From Lentibacillus sp. Marseille-P4043 (lineage in GTDB: Bacteria > Bacillota > Bacilli > Bacillales > Amphibacillaceae): DNA of 64,000 nt. The translations under genes were made by a program, and so were the position numbers. The notes under the pieces were generated by a model. That model made no database searches, was not told the DNA's origin, and saw only the letters and a list, made by a program, of their open reading frames with translations. Below, in pieces: positions 32,396 through 41,089 of the stretch. Within the stretch, counting starts at the first letter, position 1, and each line of letters starts with the position of its first letter. The DNA is taken from positions 3,344,488 through 3,408,487 of the forward strand of contig NZ_LT984884.1 of NCBI RefSeq assembly GCF_900258515.1. Direction: 5' to 3'.

Positions 32396-32947
32396 CTATT
32401 TCTTTTTCCATACCGTTAAATACTTTTTCCTGTACTTCTCATCTTCTTCTGTTTCAATCAAGTCCAGTGCTGTTTGCTTTATGTCTTCATCTTCAACTTC
32501 ATCATATAAATTTTTCAAACCTTGGATAATATCAAATCGGATCAACGTATAATTCTTCTCATCTATGCAATGGTGAAAACGGTCAACCAAATGATGGATC
32601 ACCATTTGTTTTTGCTCTGGTCCTGCTAGCCCTATTTTCCAAATAGATTGTAAGCTATGTCTAGCGGTAACAAACTTTTTGTCTTTCGTTACTTCCCAAA
32701 TCTGTGAAAAATCATTAAGTATTCTTTTTTCCGGATCACTAATTGCCAAACTGGAAAGAAATTGTGCGGCTCTTGACCTTGTGTGATTGTCAGAATCCGA
32801 TAAACCTTCTTTCAACTGGTCCCATACCTCATAAGCCCAATCTACTTCTTCCATTGTAGCTGCAAGAATGTTTTGAAATGCTTCATATTGCACTTCCTTA
32901 TCTTTAGAGTTTAGATTTTCAAAATAGGATTGTGTTTTGCTGTCCAT
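32396..32947 (-). CDS. HEAT-repeat-like all-helical protein
   Basis: 183 residues, all helical. Repeating units of about 40 residues are visible, e.g. KEGLSDSDNHTRSRAAQFLSSLA and HLVDRFHHCIDEKNYTLIRFDIIQGLKNLYDEV, with the Asp-Arg-Ala spacing of HEAT repeats. Such proteins are adaptor scaffolds; no partner is suggested by the neighbours. GGAGGG 7 nt before ATG. Ends in a basic tail. Specific function not recognised. Confidence 0.65.
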   Translation of the reverse strand: MDSKTQSYFENLNSKDKEVQYEAFQNILAATMEEVDWAYEVWDQLKEGLSDSDNHTRSRAAQFLSSLAISDPEKRILNDFSQIWEVTKDKKFVTARHSLQSIWKIGLAGPEQKQMVIHHLVDRFHHCIDEKNYTLIRFDIIQGLKNLYDEVEDEDIKQTALDLIETEEDEKYRKKYLTVWKKK

Positions 32948-33077
32948 TTATATTCCCTCCTGACGCGTATCTGTATTTAAATTGGTCGTCCTTAAAAATA
33001 GAATTGTAGGTTTTCTTAACGTTTTCATTAGTATACATCGCGCTATTCTCCTTGACAACGGATTATGATCCAAGATT

Positions 33078-33106
33078 TTGACATAACAATTCAAATAAGA
33101 TATATT
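33078..33106 (+). promoter_or_regulatory. Sigma-A promoter of guaC
   Basis: TTGACA (33078-33083), 17-nt spacer, TATATT (33101-33106), about 62 nt before the guaC start. Confidence 0.8.
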
Positions 33107-33110
33107 ATCA

Positions 33111-33154
33111 ATAGACGAACATTATAAATAAAATAAAAATAAATATTCGTGTTT
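33111..33154 (+). promoter_or_regulatory. Possible pair of inverted PurBoxes
   Basis: ATAGACGAACATT (33111-33123) and, inverted, AATATTCGTGTTT (33142-33154) resemble the PurR box AWWWCCGAACWWT at 11 and 10 of 13 positions, separated by 18 nt. They lie just downstream of the -10, a position suited to repression. Confidence 0.35.
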
Positions 33155-33167
33155 AGGAGTGTTAATC

Positions 33168-34151
33168 ATGGAAAATGTATTTGATTATGAAGATATCCAG
33201 TTGATTCCGGCAAAATGTGTGGTCGACAGTAGATCAGAATGTGATACTAAAGTGACGTTCGGCGGGCATACATTTAAGTTGCCTGTAGTTCCATCAAACA
33301 TGCAAACAATTATCGACGAAAAGATAGCGCTATATCTAGCTGAAAACAATTATTTCTATATTATGCATCGCTTTGATCCGGACGAAAGGCTAGCTTTTGT
33401 TAAAGATATGCAAAAACGTGGATTATTCGCATCCATAAGTGTAGGTGTGAAAGCAGAAGAATATTCATTTATTCAACAATTAGCCAATGAACAACTCACA
33501 CCGGAATACATTACGATCGATATCGCTCATGGTCATTCCAACGCGGTAATAAACATGATTCAACATATTAAGAAACACTTGCCTAACAGCTTTGTAATTG
33601 CCGGAAATGTCGGAACACCGGAAGCAGTTAGGGAACTGGAACATGCTGGTGCAGATGCAACAAAAGTGGGAATTGGGCCTGGGAAAGTATGTATTACGAA
33701 GATCAAAACAGGATTTGGAACGGGAGGATGGCAATTAGCTGCCCTAAGATGGTGTGCCAAAGCAGCTAGCAAACCAATCATTGCTGATGGCGGTATTCGT
33801 ACGCATGGTGATATTGCAAAATCTATCCGCTTTGGTGCCTCGATGGTTATGATCGGTTCCCTATTTGCAGGCCATGAAGAATCTCCAGGTGAGACCGTTG
33901 AGAAAGACGGAAAGCTTTATAAAGAATATTTTGGCTCAGCCTCGGAATTCCAAAAGGGAGAAAAGAAAAACGTTGAAGGCAAGAAAATGATTGTCGATTA
34001 TAAAGGTCCATTAAAAGATACGTTGAATGAAATGGAACAAGATCTGCAGTCTTCTATTTCCTATGCTGGCGGAAACAAACTAGAAGCAATTCGCACAGTC
34101 GATTATGTTGTAGTGAAGAATTCAATATTTAATGGAGATAAGACGTATTGA
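33168..34151 (+). CDS. guaC: GMP reductase
   Basis: 327 residues from the ATG at 33168 (AGGAGTG upstream), equal to B. subtilis GuaC. (beta/alpha)8 barrel of the IMPDH/GMPR family. Catalytic Cys175 in [24 protein letters not shown]/substrate loops [19 protein letters not shown] and the GuaC2-type PSNMQTIID near 42-50. It converts GMP to IMP, linking guanine to adenine pools. No CBS insert, which excludes IMP dehydrogenase. A good sigma-A promoter and possible PurR boxes precede it. Confidence 0.93.
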   Translation: MENVFDYEDIQLIPAKCVVDSRSECDTKVTFGGHTFKLPVVPSNMQTIIDEKIALYLAENNYFYIMHRFDPDERLAFVKDMQKRGLFASISVGVKAEEYSFIQQLANEQLTPEYITIDIAHGHSNAVINMIQHIKKHLPNSFVIAGNVGTPEAVRELEHAGADATKVGIGPGKVCITKIKTGFGTGGWQLAALRWCAKAASKPIIADGGIRTHGDIAKSIRFGASMVMIGSLFAGHEESPGETVEKDGKLYKEYFGSASEFQKGEKKNVEGKKMIVDYKGPLKDTLNEMEQDLQSSISYAGGNKLEAIRTVDYVVVKNSIFNGDKTY

Positions 34152-34191
34152 TAATTACGACACCTCACCTTTGTATATCGCTAACGGATCT

Positions 34192-34282
34192 TCCGCTTTG
34201 TAAGTCTCGCTAAGGCTTTAGCGCTGGAGTTGGACGTGGTCTGTCCTGGTTAAGAACAAAATAGCCCAAAATTTTATAATTT
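34192..34282 (+). repeat. Dispersed intergenic repeat, copy A
   Basis: Contains GCTTTAGCGCTGGAGT, GACGTGG and then AAATTTTATA-like sequence in the same order as the inverted copy at 60888-60968. Internal CGCTAA/TTAGCG can form a small stem. Confidence 0.6.
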
Positions 34283-34296
34283 CTCATCTTCTATAT

Positions 34297-34338
34297 AAAA
34301 ACGATAAAGGTAGTTTGTAACTACTTTTATCGTTTTTT
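34297..34338. terminator. Bidirectional terminator
   Basis: AAAACGATAAA-GTAGT and ACTAC-TTTATCGTTTT form a long interrupted stem between convergent guaC and the PNPOx-like gene. Confidence 0.8.
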
Positions 34339-34369
34339 GCTTGAATTGCCTTTTTTCAGTTCAGATAAT

Positions 34370-34876
34370 TTAATGGCTAAGTCCTTCATTCCGTTTCCCT
34401 GTAATCTTTTCAATTTCAACTTCGAATAACTCTATTTTCGAAAGAGCTGGATACCCTTTTGCAAAGGACCATTCCGGATCCCCGTACTTTTCAAGCAATC
34501 GGTCAAAAAACCATTCTTTCTTCGCATCGTCTTTTATATGATTGACATTCCCAAACACTACTGCACTTTGATAAACTAAAGCTGATTGACATGCATATTT
34601 CTTACCTGGATGTAAATCACCCATTTCACTAACCTCGATACAAATACGTGGGTTTTTTTCGATATTAGACCAAAATTGACTTTCTCTCAGATTTCCAATA
34701 TGCAGATATAATTTTGTTCCCTGTTCATATACGTACACTAATGGGATGACATATGGAAAGCCCTCTTCATCGACTGTCGCCACATGCGCAACTCTCCCCA
34801 TTTTCAAAAAGTGATAGACTTCTTCCTCAGGAATTTCCCGCTTTTTGTTGTGAATTTCTCCTCGCACATTGCTCAC
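34370..34876 (-). CDS. Pyridoxamine-5'-phosphate oxidase-family flavin-binding protein (NimA-like)
   Basis: 168 residues, split-barrel FMN-binding fold. Motifs include MGRVAHVATVDEEGFPYVIPLVYVYEQ near 27-53 and the IGNLRESQFWSNIEKNPRICIEV segment that packs on flavin. NimA-like members reduce small aromatic substrates or bind F420/FMN; the substrate is unknown. AAGGAA lies upstream but too close to the GTG at 34876; the next in-frame GTG (34867) is 9 nt away and may be the true start. Single gene. Confidence 0.75.
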   Translation of the reverse strand: MSNVRGEIHNKKREIPEEEVYHFLKMGRVAHVATVDEEGFPYVIPLVYVYEQGTKLYLHIGNLRESQFWSNIEKNPRICIEVSEMGDLHPGKKYACQSALVYQSAVVFGNVNHIKDDAKKEWFFDRLLEKYGDPEWSFAKGYPALSKIELFEVEIEKITGKRNEGLSH

Positions 34877-35039
34877 TTCCTTATATATATTAATTTTACT
34901 CCGTATTCATCATTATTATATACCTTTATAGTTTTCCTCCGCCAACGATAGTCTGTCCCATCAATATTTTCAGATGAATTTTATCTTCATTGTTTAAAGA
35001 GGAATGAGCATCTATTCCAGGCCAGCGCTAGAAAGATCG

Positions 35040-35083
35040 AATAGACCTCACCCGGCTGTTAAACTCAGGGAGGTCTATTTTTT
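35040..35083 (+). terminator. Stem-loop with T-run upstream of the PIN remnant
   Basis: AATAGACCTC and GAGGTCTATT pair around a 19-nt loop, followed by six T. No gene upstream on this strand is obvious, so it may be left over from a lost one. Confidence 0.55.
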
Positions 35084-35096
35084 ATGGTCTATGAAA

Positions 35097-35213
35097 TGTG
35101 GGGTTGATTTTGCAGATGCATATATTCCGGCCTATACCGAAAAGTCTAAGCATCCGCAAATCATTACTTTTAATACGAAAAATTTTTGTAAAGGTGATGT
35201 TCTAAGTATTTGA
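35097..35213 (+). pseudogene. C-terminal remnant of a PIN-domain (VapC-like) toxin
   Basis: The frame around 35097-35213 reads CGVDFADAYIPAYTEKSK and then IITFNTKNF. This matches the end of PIN domains, where D..DA.L.A and TFD.DF carry catalytic acids. Here the TFD aspartate is Asn, and nothing resembling the first 80 residues is found upstream; a terminator-like stem occupies that place. No antitoxin. The last bases overlap the truncated GIY-YIG gene on the other strand, suggesting a deletion joined two broken genes. Confidence 0.55.
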
Positions 35214-35544
35214 TATGTGCTTTATTCAAATTATCATCCTTATTGGTCAAGACGATAACCTCATTCCAGAAATCCTTTTCCTTCAAATGCTGGTTCAAAC
35301 GCTTCAATACATCCTCAGCTTCACCAATATAGGCTGTTTCTGTTTCATATTGCTCGTCATCTTTACCAAACAATAAATATACACCTGTGCCATTTAGTTC
35401 TGGTCTATCTTTACTATCACGAATTTTATTGCGTGGTATTTTAAATGCCTTGCCCGTCCAATTAGAAAGTTCCGCACTCATTCTTCCAGTCGGTTCCCCA
35501 TCAATCAAAAAAATTTTAATCGTTTTCCCCAACACACTCGACAT
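35170..35544 (-). CDS. GIY-YIG domain nuclease, probably truncated
   Basis: 124 residues. The GIY-YIG core shows GVYLLFG (53-59), AYIGEAEDVLKRLNQH (71-86) with the catalytic Arg, and a downstream Glu in IKYLEHHLYKNFSY, where the protein stops. Related Bacillaceae proteins are, from memory, close to 280-300 residues, continuing past EHHL into a DUF4357-like domain. The end coincides with a PIN-domain fragment on the opposite strand. Core catalytic residues remain, so activity cannot be excluded. A 24-nt gap separates it from the EEP nuclease gene. Confidence 0.7.
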   Translation of the reverse strand: MSSVLGKTIKIFLIDGEPTGRMSAELSNWTGKAFKIPRNKIRDSKDRPELNGTGVYLLFGKDDEQYETETAYIGEAEDVLKRLNQHLKEKDFWNEVIVLTNKDDNLNKAHIKYLEHHLYKNFSY

Positions 35545-35568
35545 TCATTCACCTCCAATTTCAAAAAG

Positions 35569-36453
35569 TCATGCTTCCCCCATATACTCAGAATTCCAAT
35601 TAATACCATCCAGAGCGCCAATAATCTTCTTCGCATCATCAATATTATCCCGGAATATTTCGGTTACACTGCCCAACACTTGGAATGGATCTTGCTGTAG
35701 CACTTTCTTTTCCAAGTAGCCATTTTTGACAACATATTCGATAAGTTCTGCTGCTAAAAGAGAGTGATCCGAGAAGTTCTCGATTCTTTCACGATGGGAA
35801 AGATAGCATGTCAACAAGCTCCCAGAAAGTTTCGGGGATAAAAATATATAATCCAGTCGAAACCCATTATTTTTAGTACTGTACCAAGTATAATCAAGCA
35901 CCCCAGCATGGGATTTCTTCCAGGCATCTGTCCAGCCACTTTCTAATAATTTCATGATAAAATTACTATATTTAAGCGGGGCATTTTCCTTTTCATCTCG
36001 TCTAGCGGTATTAAAATCCCCGACAATTATCGCCTTGTCATTCGTTCTATGATGAGCATACTGTACTATTTGCTGCCAAAAAAAGGCCTTATCATACGTT
36101 TCATTCACATTCGGCACGTGAACCCCTAGCAAATATATGTTATGAGACGGGATATACACTTCATTCCAGCGATGTGAACCTTGTTGTTTGGAAAAAGGTG
36201 GGGAATAATCTTTCAACGGATAAGCCGATAATATGAGTATTCCATTTTCCTTTTTTGGCGGGTATGAGGATTGTATGTAAGTCCACCCTTCCTTTCTTAA
36301 CTCAGAAACGAGAAATGCTCCTGCATCATTATTTTTATATTCGGTGAGCACAATCAAATCAGCTTGATGTGAAATAAGCGAATTAACAATCTGCTGGATC
36401 GCCTTCCTCCCACCCTGTCGAATATTCCATGTTACTATTTTAAGTTTCTTCAT
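35569..36453 (-). CDS. Endonuclease/exonuclease/phosphatase family protein
   Basis: 294 residues. EEP-fold motifs: TWNIRQGG (8-15) with the metal-binding Asn, LTEYKNND (Glu ligand), GDFNTARRD (Asp/Asn), LDYIFLSP (Asp) and SDHSLL (catalytic Asp-His). All active-site residues are present. These enzymes hydrolyse nucleic acids, lipids or phosphoesters. No signal peptide, so probably cytoplasmic. A C-terminal 50-residue helical extension is unusual. It lies just upstream of the GIY-YIG gene and downstream of ribokinase, all on the minus strand. Confidence 0.82.
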   Translation of the reverse strand: MKKLKIVTWNIRQGGRKAIQQIVNSLISHQADLIVLTEYKNNDAGAFLVSELRKEGWTYIQSSYPPKKENGILILSAYPLKDYSPPFSKQQGSHRWNEVYIPSHNIYLLGVHVPNVNETYDKAFFWQQIVQYAHHRTNDKAIIVGDFNTARRDEKENAPLKYSNFIMKLLESGWTDAWKKSHAGVLDYTWYSTKNNGFRLDYIFLSPKLSGSLLTCYLSHRERIENFSDHSLLAAELIEYVVKNGYLEKKVLQQDPFQVLGSVTEIFRDNIDDAKKIIGALDGINWNSEYMGEA

Positions 36454-36460
36454 ATAGTTT

Positions 36461-37360
36461 TCACCCCGAAAAAGCTATTCGCTTCTCCACATCCTCTTTC
36501 TTTGGCATCCCGGTCTGGGCGCCTTGCTTTTCAACAGAAAGGGATGCTGCTGCATTAGCAAATAAAACCGCATCACTTAAGTCATACTTGTTAACTAACG
36601 CAAAGGCAAGTGCACCGTTAAAGGTATCGCCTGCGCCCGTTGTATCGATGGCCTTTGTTGGAAATCCTGAAATTTTTACATGATTTTGGCCATCAAAATA
36701 TTGAGCCCCTTCTTTCCCCAAAGTGACAATCAACTGGTTTGGATACATCTCTAAAGCATCTTTCATTTCCATATTAAAAATTTGCCGACATTCATTTTCG
36801 TTAGGAGTCAGAAAATTAATTTTAGACATGAGCTGCTTATCAAAATGTTCCGCTGGTGCAGGGTTAAGAATAATTGGCACATTTTTTTCATGACATATCT
36901 CCACCACTGTTTGAACAGTCTCAGGTAGTATTTCGAGTTGTATTACAACCATATTACTGTAGCTAATCGTATCTTTCAAAGCTGTAATCGCGGCCTTTTT
37001 CAATTCGTAATTTGCACCTGGCACAACGATAATACGGTTATCATTATTAGATATAATAACATTTGCTACACCAGTCGATGTATTAGGTACATTCCTAATA
37101 TTTGACACATTCACGTTTTCATAATGTAAATGACTCTTTAGCTCACTTCCAAATACATCTTCGCCGACACATCCGATCATTCGTACATCACCGTCTAAAC
37201 GTGCGGCTGCAACTGCTTGATTCGCACCTTTTCCCCCTGGTGAAGTTGCAAATTCCTGACCTAGAATTGTTTCACCTTGTACAGGAATATTTTTCACTTT
37301 TACAATTAAATCCATGTTTATGCTTCCAACAACAGTTATCAATATGCTCATACCTTTCAT
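36461..37360 (-). CDS. rbsK: Ribokinase
   Basis: 299 residues, PfkB family. N-terminal GSINMDLIVKV, substrate motif TSPGGKGANQAVAAARL (40-56), and the C-terminal catalytic signature IDTTGAGDTFNGALAFAL with Asp as base are diagnostic of ribokinase. It phosphorylates ribose to ribose-5-phosphate. No rbs transport or regulator genes adjoin, so it is likely a salvage enzyme here. The start is unclear: AAAGG is best placed for an in-frame TTG near 37342, which would remove the first six residues. A promoter was not resolved. Confidence 0.85.
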   Translation of the reverse strand: MKGMSILITVVGSINMDLIVKVKNIPVQGETILGQEFATSPGGKGANQAVAAARLDGDVRMIGCVGEDVFGSELKSHLHYENVNVSNIRNVPNTSTGVANVIISNNDNRIIVVPGANYELKKAAITALKDTISYSNMVVIQLEILPETVQTVVEICHEKNVPIILNPAPAEHFDKQLMSKINFLTPNENECRQIFNMEMKDALEMYPNQLIVTLGKEGAQYFDGQNHVKISGFPTKAIDTTGAGDTFNGALAFALVNKYDLSDAVLFANAAASLSVEKQGAQTGMPKKEDVEKRIAFSG

Positions 37361-37429
37361 TTATAGCTCTAACTACTACATCTCACTATCTGTTAAAACT
37401 TTGAGTAAAATTATAACATTTTTTCCAAT

Positions 37430-37465
37430 CAAAAACCCCCTTAGCACACTCCATGCTAAAGAGGT
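37430..37465 (-). terminator. Terminator after the CopZ-like gene
   Basis: On the minus strand CCTCTTTAGCA and TGCTAAGGGG pair around a 7-nt loop, then TTTTTG. Confidence 0.65.
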
Positions 37466-37540
37466 CGTAATCCGCAATCAAATTAAATTTTCTTGTCTCC
37501 ACTCATGATCAAAATTCCTAAAACCTATCATGAAAACATA

Positions 37541-37771
37541 TCAAGCCTGGATTTCCTTCGCTTCTACCGCTTCAAATCCCATTTTATGAATTCTTTCAAT
37601 AATGTTGGAAATGGCCACAAGATTCCGATCGAATGTTACACACCCTTTTTCACTTTGCCAATTCACATCTATTTCGATTACTCCCTCCATCTTTGAAATG
37701 GCTTTTTCGACTTTAATCGGACAGTTCACACAATGCATTCCTTTAATATCAAGGTATGCTGTTTCATTCAT
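37541..37771 (-). CDS. CopZ-like heavy-metal-associated (HMA) protein
   Basis: 76 residues, a single ferredoxin-like HMA domain. The copper-binding GMHCVNCPIKVEKAI lies at 11-25 (Cys14, Cys17). Length and fold match copper chaperones such as CopZ. It lies about 110 nt downstream of a ctaG-like gene needed for Cu-A/caa3 oxidase assembly, on the same strand, which makes copper handling the likely role. No CopA ATPase or CsoR regulator is nearby. Loop residue choice (VNCPIK) differs from classical CopZ (HHC), so another soft metal is possible. Confidence 0.75.
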   Translation of the reverse strand: MNETAYLDIKGMHCVNCPIKVEKAISKMEGVIEIDVNWQSEKGCVTFDRNLVAISNIIERIHKMGFEAVEAKEIQA

Positions 37772-37882
37772 GACGCACTCACCACCTTATAACGAATAAT
37801 AATACATTTTATGTTAGCCTTATGGTGCTTAGAACAAATGAATAGGTATCTCTTTCTTTGATTAACATTTACAATTCCAGTT

Positions 37883-38689
37883 TTACCTGTTATGTCTTTG
37901 AACAAGACGAAGGGAAAGCTTAATACCTGTTTTGTGCATCCCCAGCATAAAGACGCCGGCCATCATTTGGTCATATTTCGTGTTGAATGGCGGAGGAAGT
38001 AAACTAAAAGTAGAAGTTGTTTGATAAGGGATACATAGGTGTGCTGTGCGTTCAGCGAGAAATGGGTTATCCATCCCATTGACTAATGCGTTTACTATAA
38101 ATAGCAAACAGGCTGGCATGATAAAAATACTGCTCTTGAATGCATACCGTTTTAACTGCTCCTTGTGCAATCGGTGGCTGGAATCTGGTGATGTGATTGG
38201 TGTCCACATATGAAAAGCGAGTAAAAACAGCAGGAGGAGGTATATATGCTGAATGAAGGAAAATTGGGATAACATATTTAGCATAACGGGTACATGATAC
38301 ATAAAGAAAAGGATGGCAAATGCGACTAAAGCAGCCTTAGGTGGCGGGAATAATTTCAGGATACCTTTTATCGCAGAGTGTTTACGGATTGCCTTAAACA
38401 TTGATTCAGGAATCCCTAGCATAAAAATTGGCGGAAAAATAAAAAACAGCACGCTAATTTGTATCATGTGCAAACTGAAAGAAAGAGGACTAATCGCTGA
38501 AAAAGGACTGCCGGTCGCCATGTAAAATAAGAATAGAGAGATTTAAAAAAGAAGTGGCTGTTTCGAATATGCTTTTATTGCAGTATGACGGTGCAACCAA
38601 TGTCCATATAAAAGTGCCACACCTGTCAGAAACAGCAAAAGCGGAACATTCCAAGCCGATCCATATAAAAACAAAACCTCAAAGACCAT
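37883..38689 (-). pseudogene. ctaG: ctaG-like oxidase assembly factor interrupted by an in-frame stop
   Basis: AGGAGG precedes ATG 38689. The frame runs 48 codons (ending SKQPLLF), hits TAA at 38545-38543, then continues in the same frame as ISLFLFYMATGSPFSAISPL to 37883, 268 codons in all. The joined protein has the CtaG pattern: seven membrane helices, MATGSP near the second helix, SLHMIQISVLFFIFPPIFMLGIP and His residues in the membrane. No frameshift is needed, only one base change. It is either a recent pseudogene, a sequencing error, or a gene restarting at ATG 38521, where no good ribosome site is seen. CtaG serves caa3 oxidase assembly. Confidence 0.7.
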
Positions 38690-38806
38690 TTCATCCTCCT
38701 TTACGTACTGTTTTGATACATATTTATATTTATGAAGGAATGTATATTATATGTTTGGTTTTGAATTTTTTAATTACATTATAACAAAAAGGCACACAAT
38801 CAAAAT

Positions 38807-38829
38807 CCCCCTCTTCTGATGCGAGGGGG
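38807..38829 (-). terminator. Terminator of the SDR gene
   Basis: CCCCCTC and GAGGGGG form a 7-bp GC stem, with T-rich DNA following on the minus strand. Confidence 0.7.
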
Positions 38830-38841
38830 AAACATAAATTT

Positions 38842-39576
38842 TCATCGAGCCGAATATCCACCATCAATTACTAGTTCGCCACCAGTAATATACGAAGCTT
38901 CATCAGTCGCAAAGAATAAAATAGCATTAGCGACTTCTTCAGGCTTGCCTAAACGTTTCATCGGTGTCGCATTAACCAGCATATTCATGGCATCTTTATA
39001 TTCCGTTAGTGTGGCGGTCATTGGCGTTTCGATAACACCAGGAAACACCGTATTCACACGAACATTAAATTGGCCCAATTCGGCTGCAGCTGCACGGGCA
39101 ATAGCGCGTAGGGAACCTTTTGATGCAGAGTAATGGTTAAACCCGGAGCCAATAATAGCCGTATAGGAACAAGTATTGACGATTGAACCTTTGCCAGCTT
39201 CTTTCATATATTTAGAAGCATGCTTAATTCCAAGGAAAGGGCCAAATGAATTGATCTTATGCATTAAGGTCCAGTCCGCCTCTGTAATTTGATCGGGTGC
39301 TTTTTCAGACGAAATACCTGCATTATTAATCAAAATATCGATCCGGCCGTATTTGTCAACAACAGCCTTTGTTACTGCCGCCCAGTTTTCATCGGAAGAA
39401 ACATCCAATTTCATTCCCTCTACTTGATCTAATTCAGCAATTTTTTGTAAGTTTTCTTCATTAATGTCTGCTGCAATAACCGTTGCCCCTTCCCCAGCAA
39501 ACAACTTCACCATTGCAGCACCCATACCGGATGCTCCGCCAGTAATAATGGCAATTTTATCTTTCAAACGATCCAT
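38842..39576 (-). CDS. SDR-family oxidoreductase
   Basis: 244 residues from ATG 39576 (AAAGGA 9 nt upstream; the frame begins at 39594). Classical SDR: TGGASGMG (11-18), NNAGI, catalytic Ser in NTCSYTA, YSASKGS with Tyr-Lys, and PGVIETPM. The C-terminal GGELVIDGGYSAR is typical. Substrate is unknown; it resembles cyclohexanol- or 3-oxoacyl-type dehydrogenases. Alone on its transcript and distinct from the SDR in the fatty-acid operon. Confidence 0.82.
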   Translation of the reverse strand: MDRLKDKIAIITGGASGMGAAMVKLFAGEGATVIAADINEENLQKIAELDQVEGMKLDVSSDENWAAVTKAVVDKYGRIDILINNAGISSEKAPDQITEADWTLMHKINSFGPFLGIKHASKYMKEAGKGSIVNTCSYTAIIGSGFNHYSASKGSLRAIARAAAAELGQFNVRVNTVFPGVIETPMTATLTEYKDAMNMLVNATPMKRLGKPEEVANAILFFATDEASYITGGELVIDGGYSAR

Positions 39577-39786
39577 CCTTATCGATCCTTTCATATTAAG
39601 ATTCTTTTTCAGAAAAACTTGTCTCCAACTTGATTATAGAACAAATACAATTTAATTGGAAAATAACAGCATTGGAAATCAAAATCTAAAAACAACGTGG
39701 ATTGATAAAGGAAACTTCCACTTGAAAGTCTCCCTACAAAATATGTATTACATCAATTCATTGAAGCTGCATCCTAAACCGAAAAA

Positions 39787-40356
39787 TTAAACCGAACCCC
39801 AAATCCACTTCACATCAATGAACTTTTTTCCATCAAATGATAACCTATAAATATCCGGCATTCCAAGATCCTTCCAAAAATCAAAGCCATACTTATCATC
39901 AAAATAGTTCATCATTAAAACCATCAGATTACCATGTGTTCCGATAACGATATTTTCACCCACATGTTTATCCAATAATTGCATCACAGCCTTGACGCCT
40001 CTATTTTGAGAAAATCTGTTGGATTCCCCGCCTTGCCAGTGAAAATCAAAATCTCCCCAAACCCTTGTGATTGCAGCCTTGAAGTCTTCAACCGGTTTTT
40101 CGGATAATATTCTCTCTCTAAAAGCATTTTCTATCTTAATCTCTTTACCACTGTATTCGGCAATTCCTTCAACCGTTTGCATCGCACGCTTATACGGACT
40201 TGAATAGACAGTATCAATTTTCTCGGCACTTAGTAATTTCGTAACTGTCAATGCATCGGCAAAACCGCGATCTGATAACGGCCTTCCTAGTTCATCAGGT
40301 GTATATGTAGAATGCGCATGTCTAACCAAATACAAATTAGTAGGCAAATCGAACAC
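39787..40356 (-). CDS. Histidine phosphatase (phosphoglycerate mutase-like)
   Basis: 189 residues. The catalytic LVRHAHSTYTP lies at 9-19 (RHA replaces the usual RHG), a second Arg in SSPYKRAMQT, and the second catalytic His in IGTHGNLMVL. This is a phosphatase of the histidine acid superfamily; no feature points to a cofactor-dependent mutase. The ATG has GGGAGGT 6 nt upstream. Single gene. Confidence 0.82.
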   Translation of the reverse strand: MFDLPTNLYLVRHAHSTYTPDELGRPLSDRGFADALTVTKLLSAEKIDTVYSSPYKRAMQTVEGIAEYSGKEIKIENAFRERILSEKPVEDFKAAITRVWGDFDFHWQGGESNRFSQNRGVKAVMQLLDKHVGENIVIGTHGNLMVLMMNYFDDKYGFDFWKDLGMPDIYRLSFDGKKFIDVKWIWGSV

Positions 40357-40484
40357 CTCCCCTATTACAATGTTGGGTGGTACTACAAGGTGAATCTAAA
40401 GTTCCAGTAAAACTCGCATAAATTTACCATTCGATTCACTTTGGAAATCTTGAATTCGGGGATTCGCTTCACGGTTATCGCACA

Positions 40485-41033
40485 TCATTTCATTCTATTA
40501 TTAATACTCTGCTGCAAAAAAATCATCTCATCAGCAAGTTTTTGAATTCGCTCAGAAACACCACGATCGATGATGTCATCACTTTCTATATCAAAGGAGT
40601 CATTTTGGATAAAAACGTTTCCCGTTGGTATCAATCCTTTAAGATAAGATAGGACTGGTTTTAATTGGTACTCCGTTACAAGAAAATGTTTGTCTGACCA
40701 TCCTGTTGCAACAATACCTGTTACTTTATATTTAAAAGCATTTTCGGGAAAATGATCCAGCAGATTTTTCAATACACCTGATATAGATGCTTGATAAATT
40801 GGCGTGCCAAACACCAAAAAATCTGCTGACAAAATCTTATCAACGACATTCCACGTATCATCATTATATAATGCGATGGGAGCTCCAGTTGCAAACTCTA
40901 CCTCATAATCTTTTAAATCAATTAATTCTATCTCTATGGATGAGTCGATAAATTTGGCAGCTGCTAACACATCGTAAACAGCTTGAGATGTCTTATTACC
41001 AGCCAAAGTTCCTGATACTCCAACAAGTTTCAA
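40485..41033 (-). CDS. NAD(P)H-dependent FMN reductase-like flavoprotein
   Basis: 182 residues from TTG 41033, chosen because GAGAGGGG lies 6 nt upstream and homologues begin at MKLVGVSGT. FMN-binding loops: GVSGTLAGNKTSQA (phosphate) and FGTPIYQASISGVLKNLLDHFP (isoalloxazine), a flavodoxin-like fold. Similar to SsuE/azoreductase-type enzymes that supply reduced flavin. Neighbours do not identify a partner oxygenase. Confidence 0.8.
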   Translation of the reverse strand: MKLVGVSGTLAGNKTSQAVYDVLAAAKFIDSSIEIELIDLKDYEVEFATGAPIALYNDDTWNVVDKILSADFLVFGTPIYQASISGVLKNLLDHFPENAFKYKVTGIVATGWSDKHFLVTEYQLKPVLSYLKGLIPTGNVFIQNDSFDIESDDIIDRGVSERIQKLADEMIFLQQSINNRMK

Positions 41034-41089
41034 CTTAATCCCCTCTCTTCTCATTAAATTAGATCTTCGTCACCTTTTTCCTATTCCCT

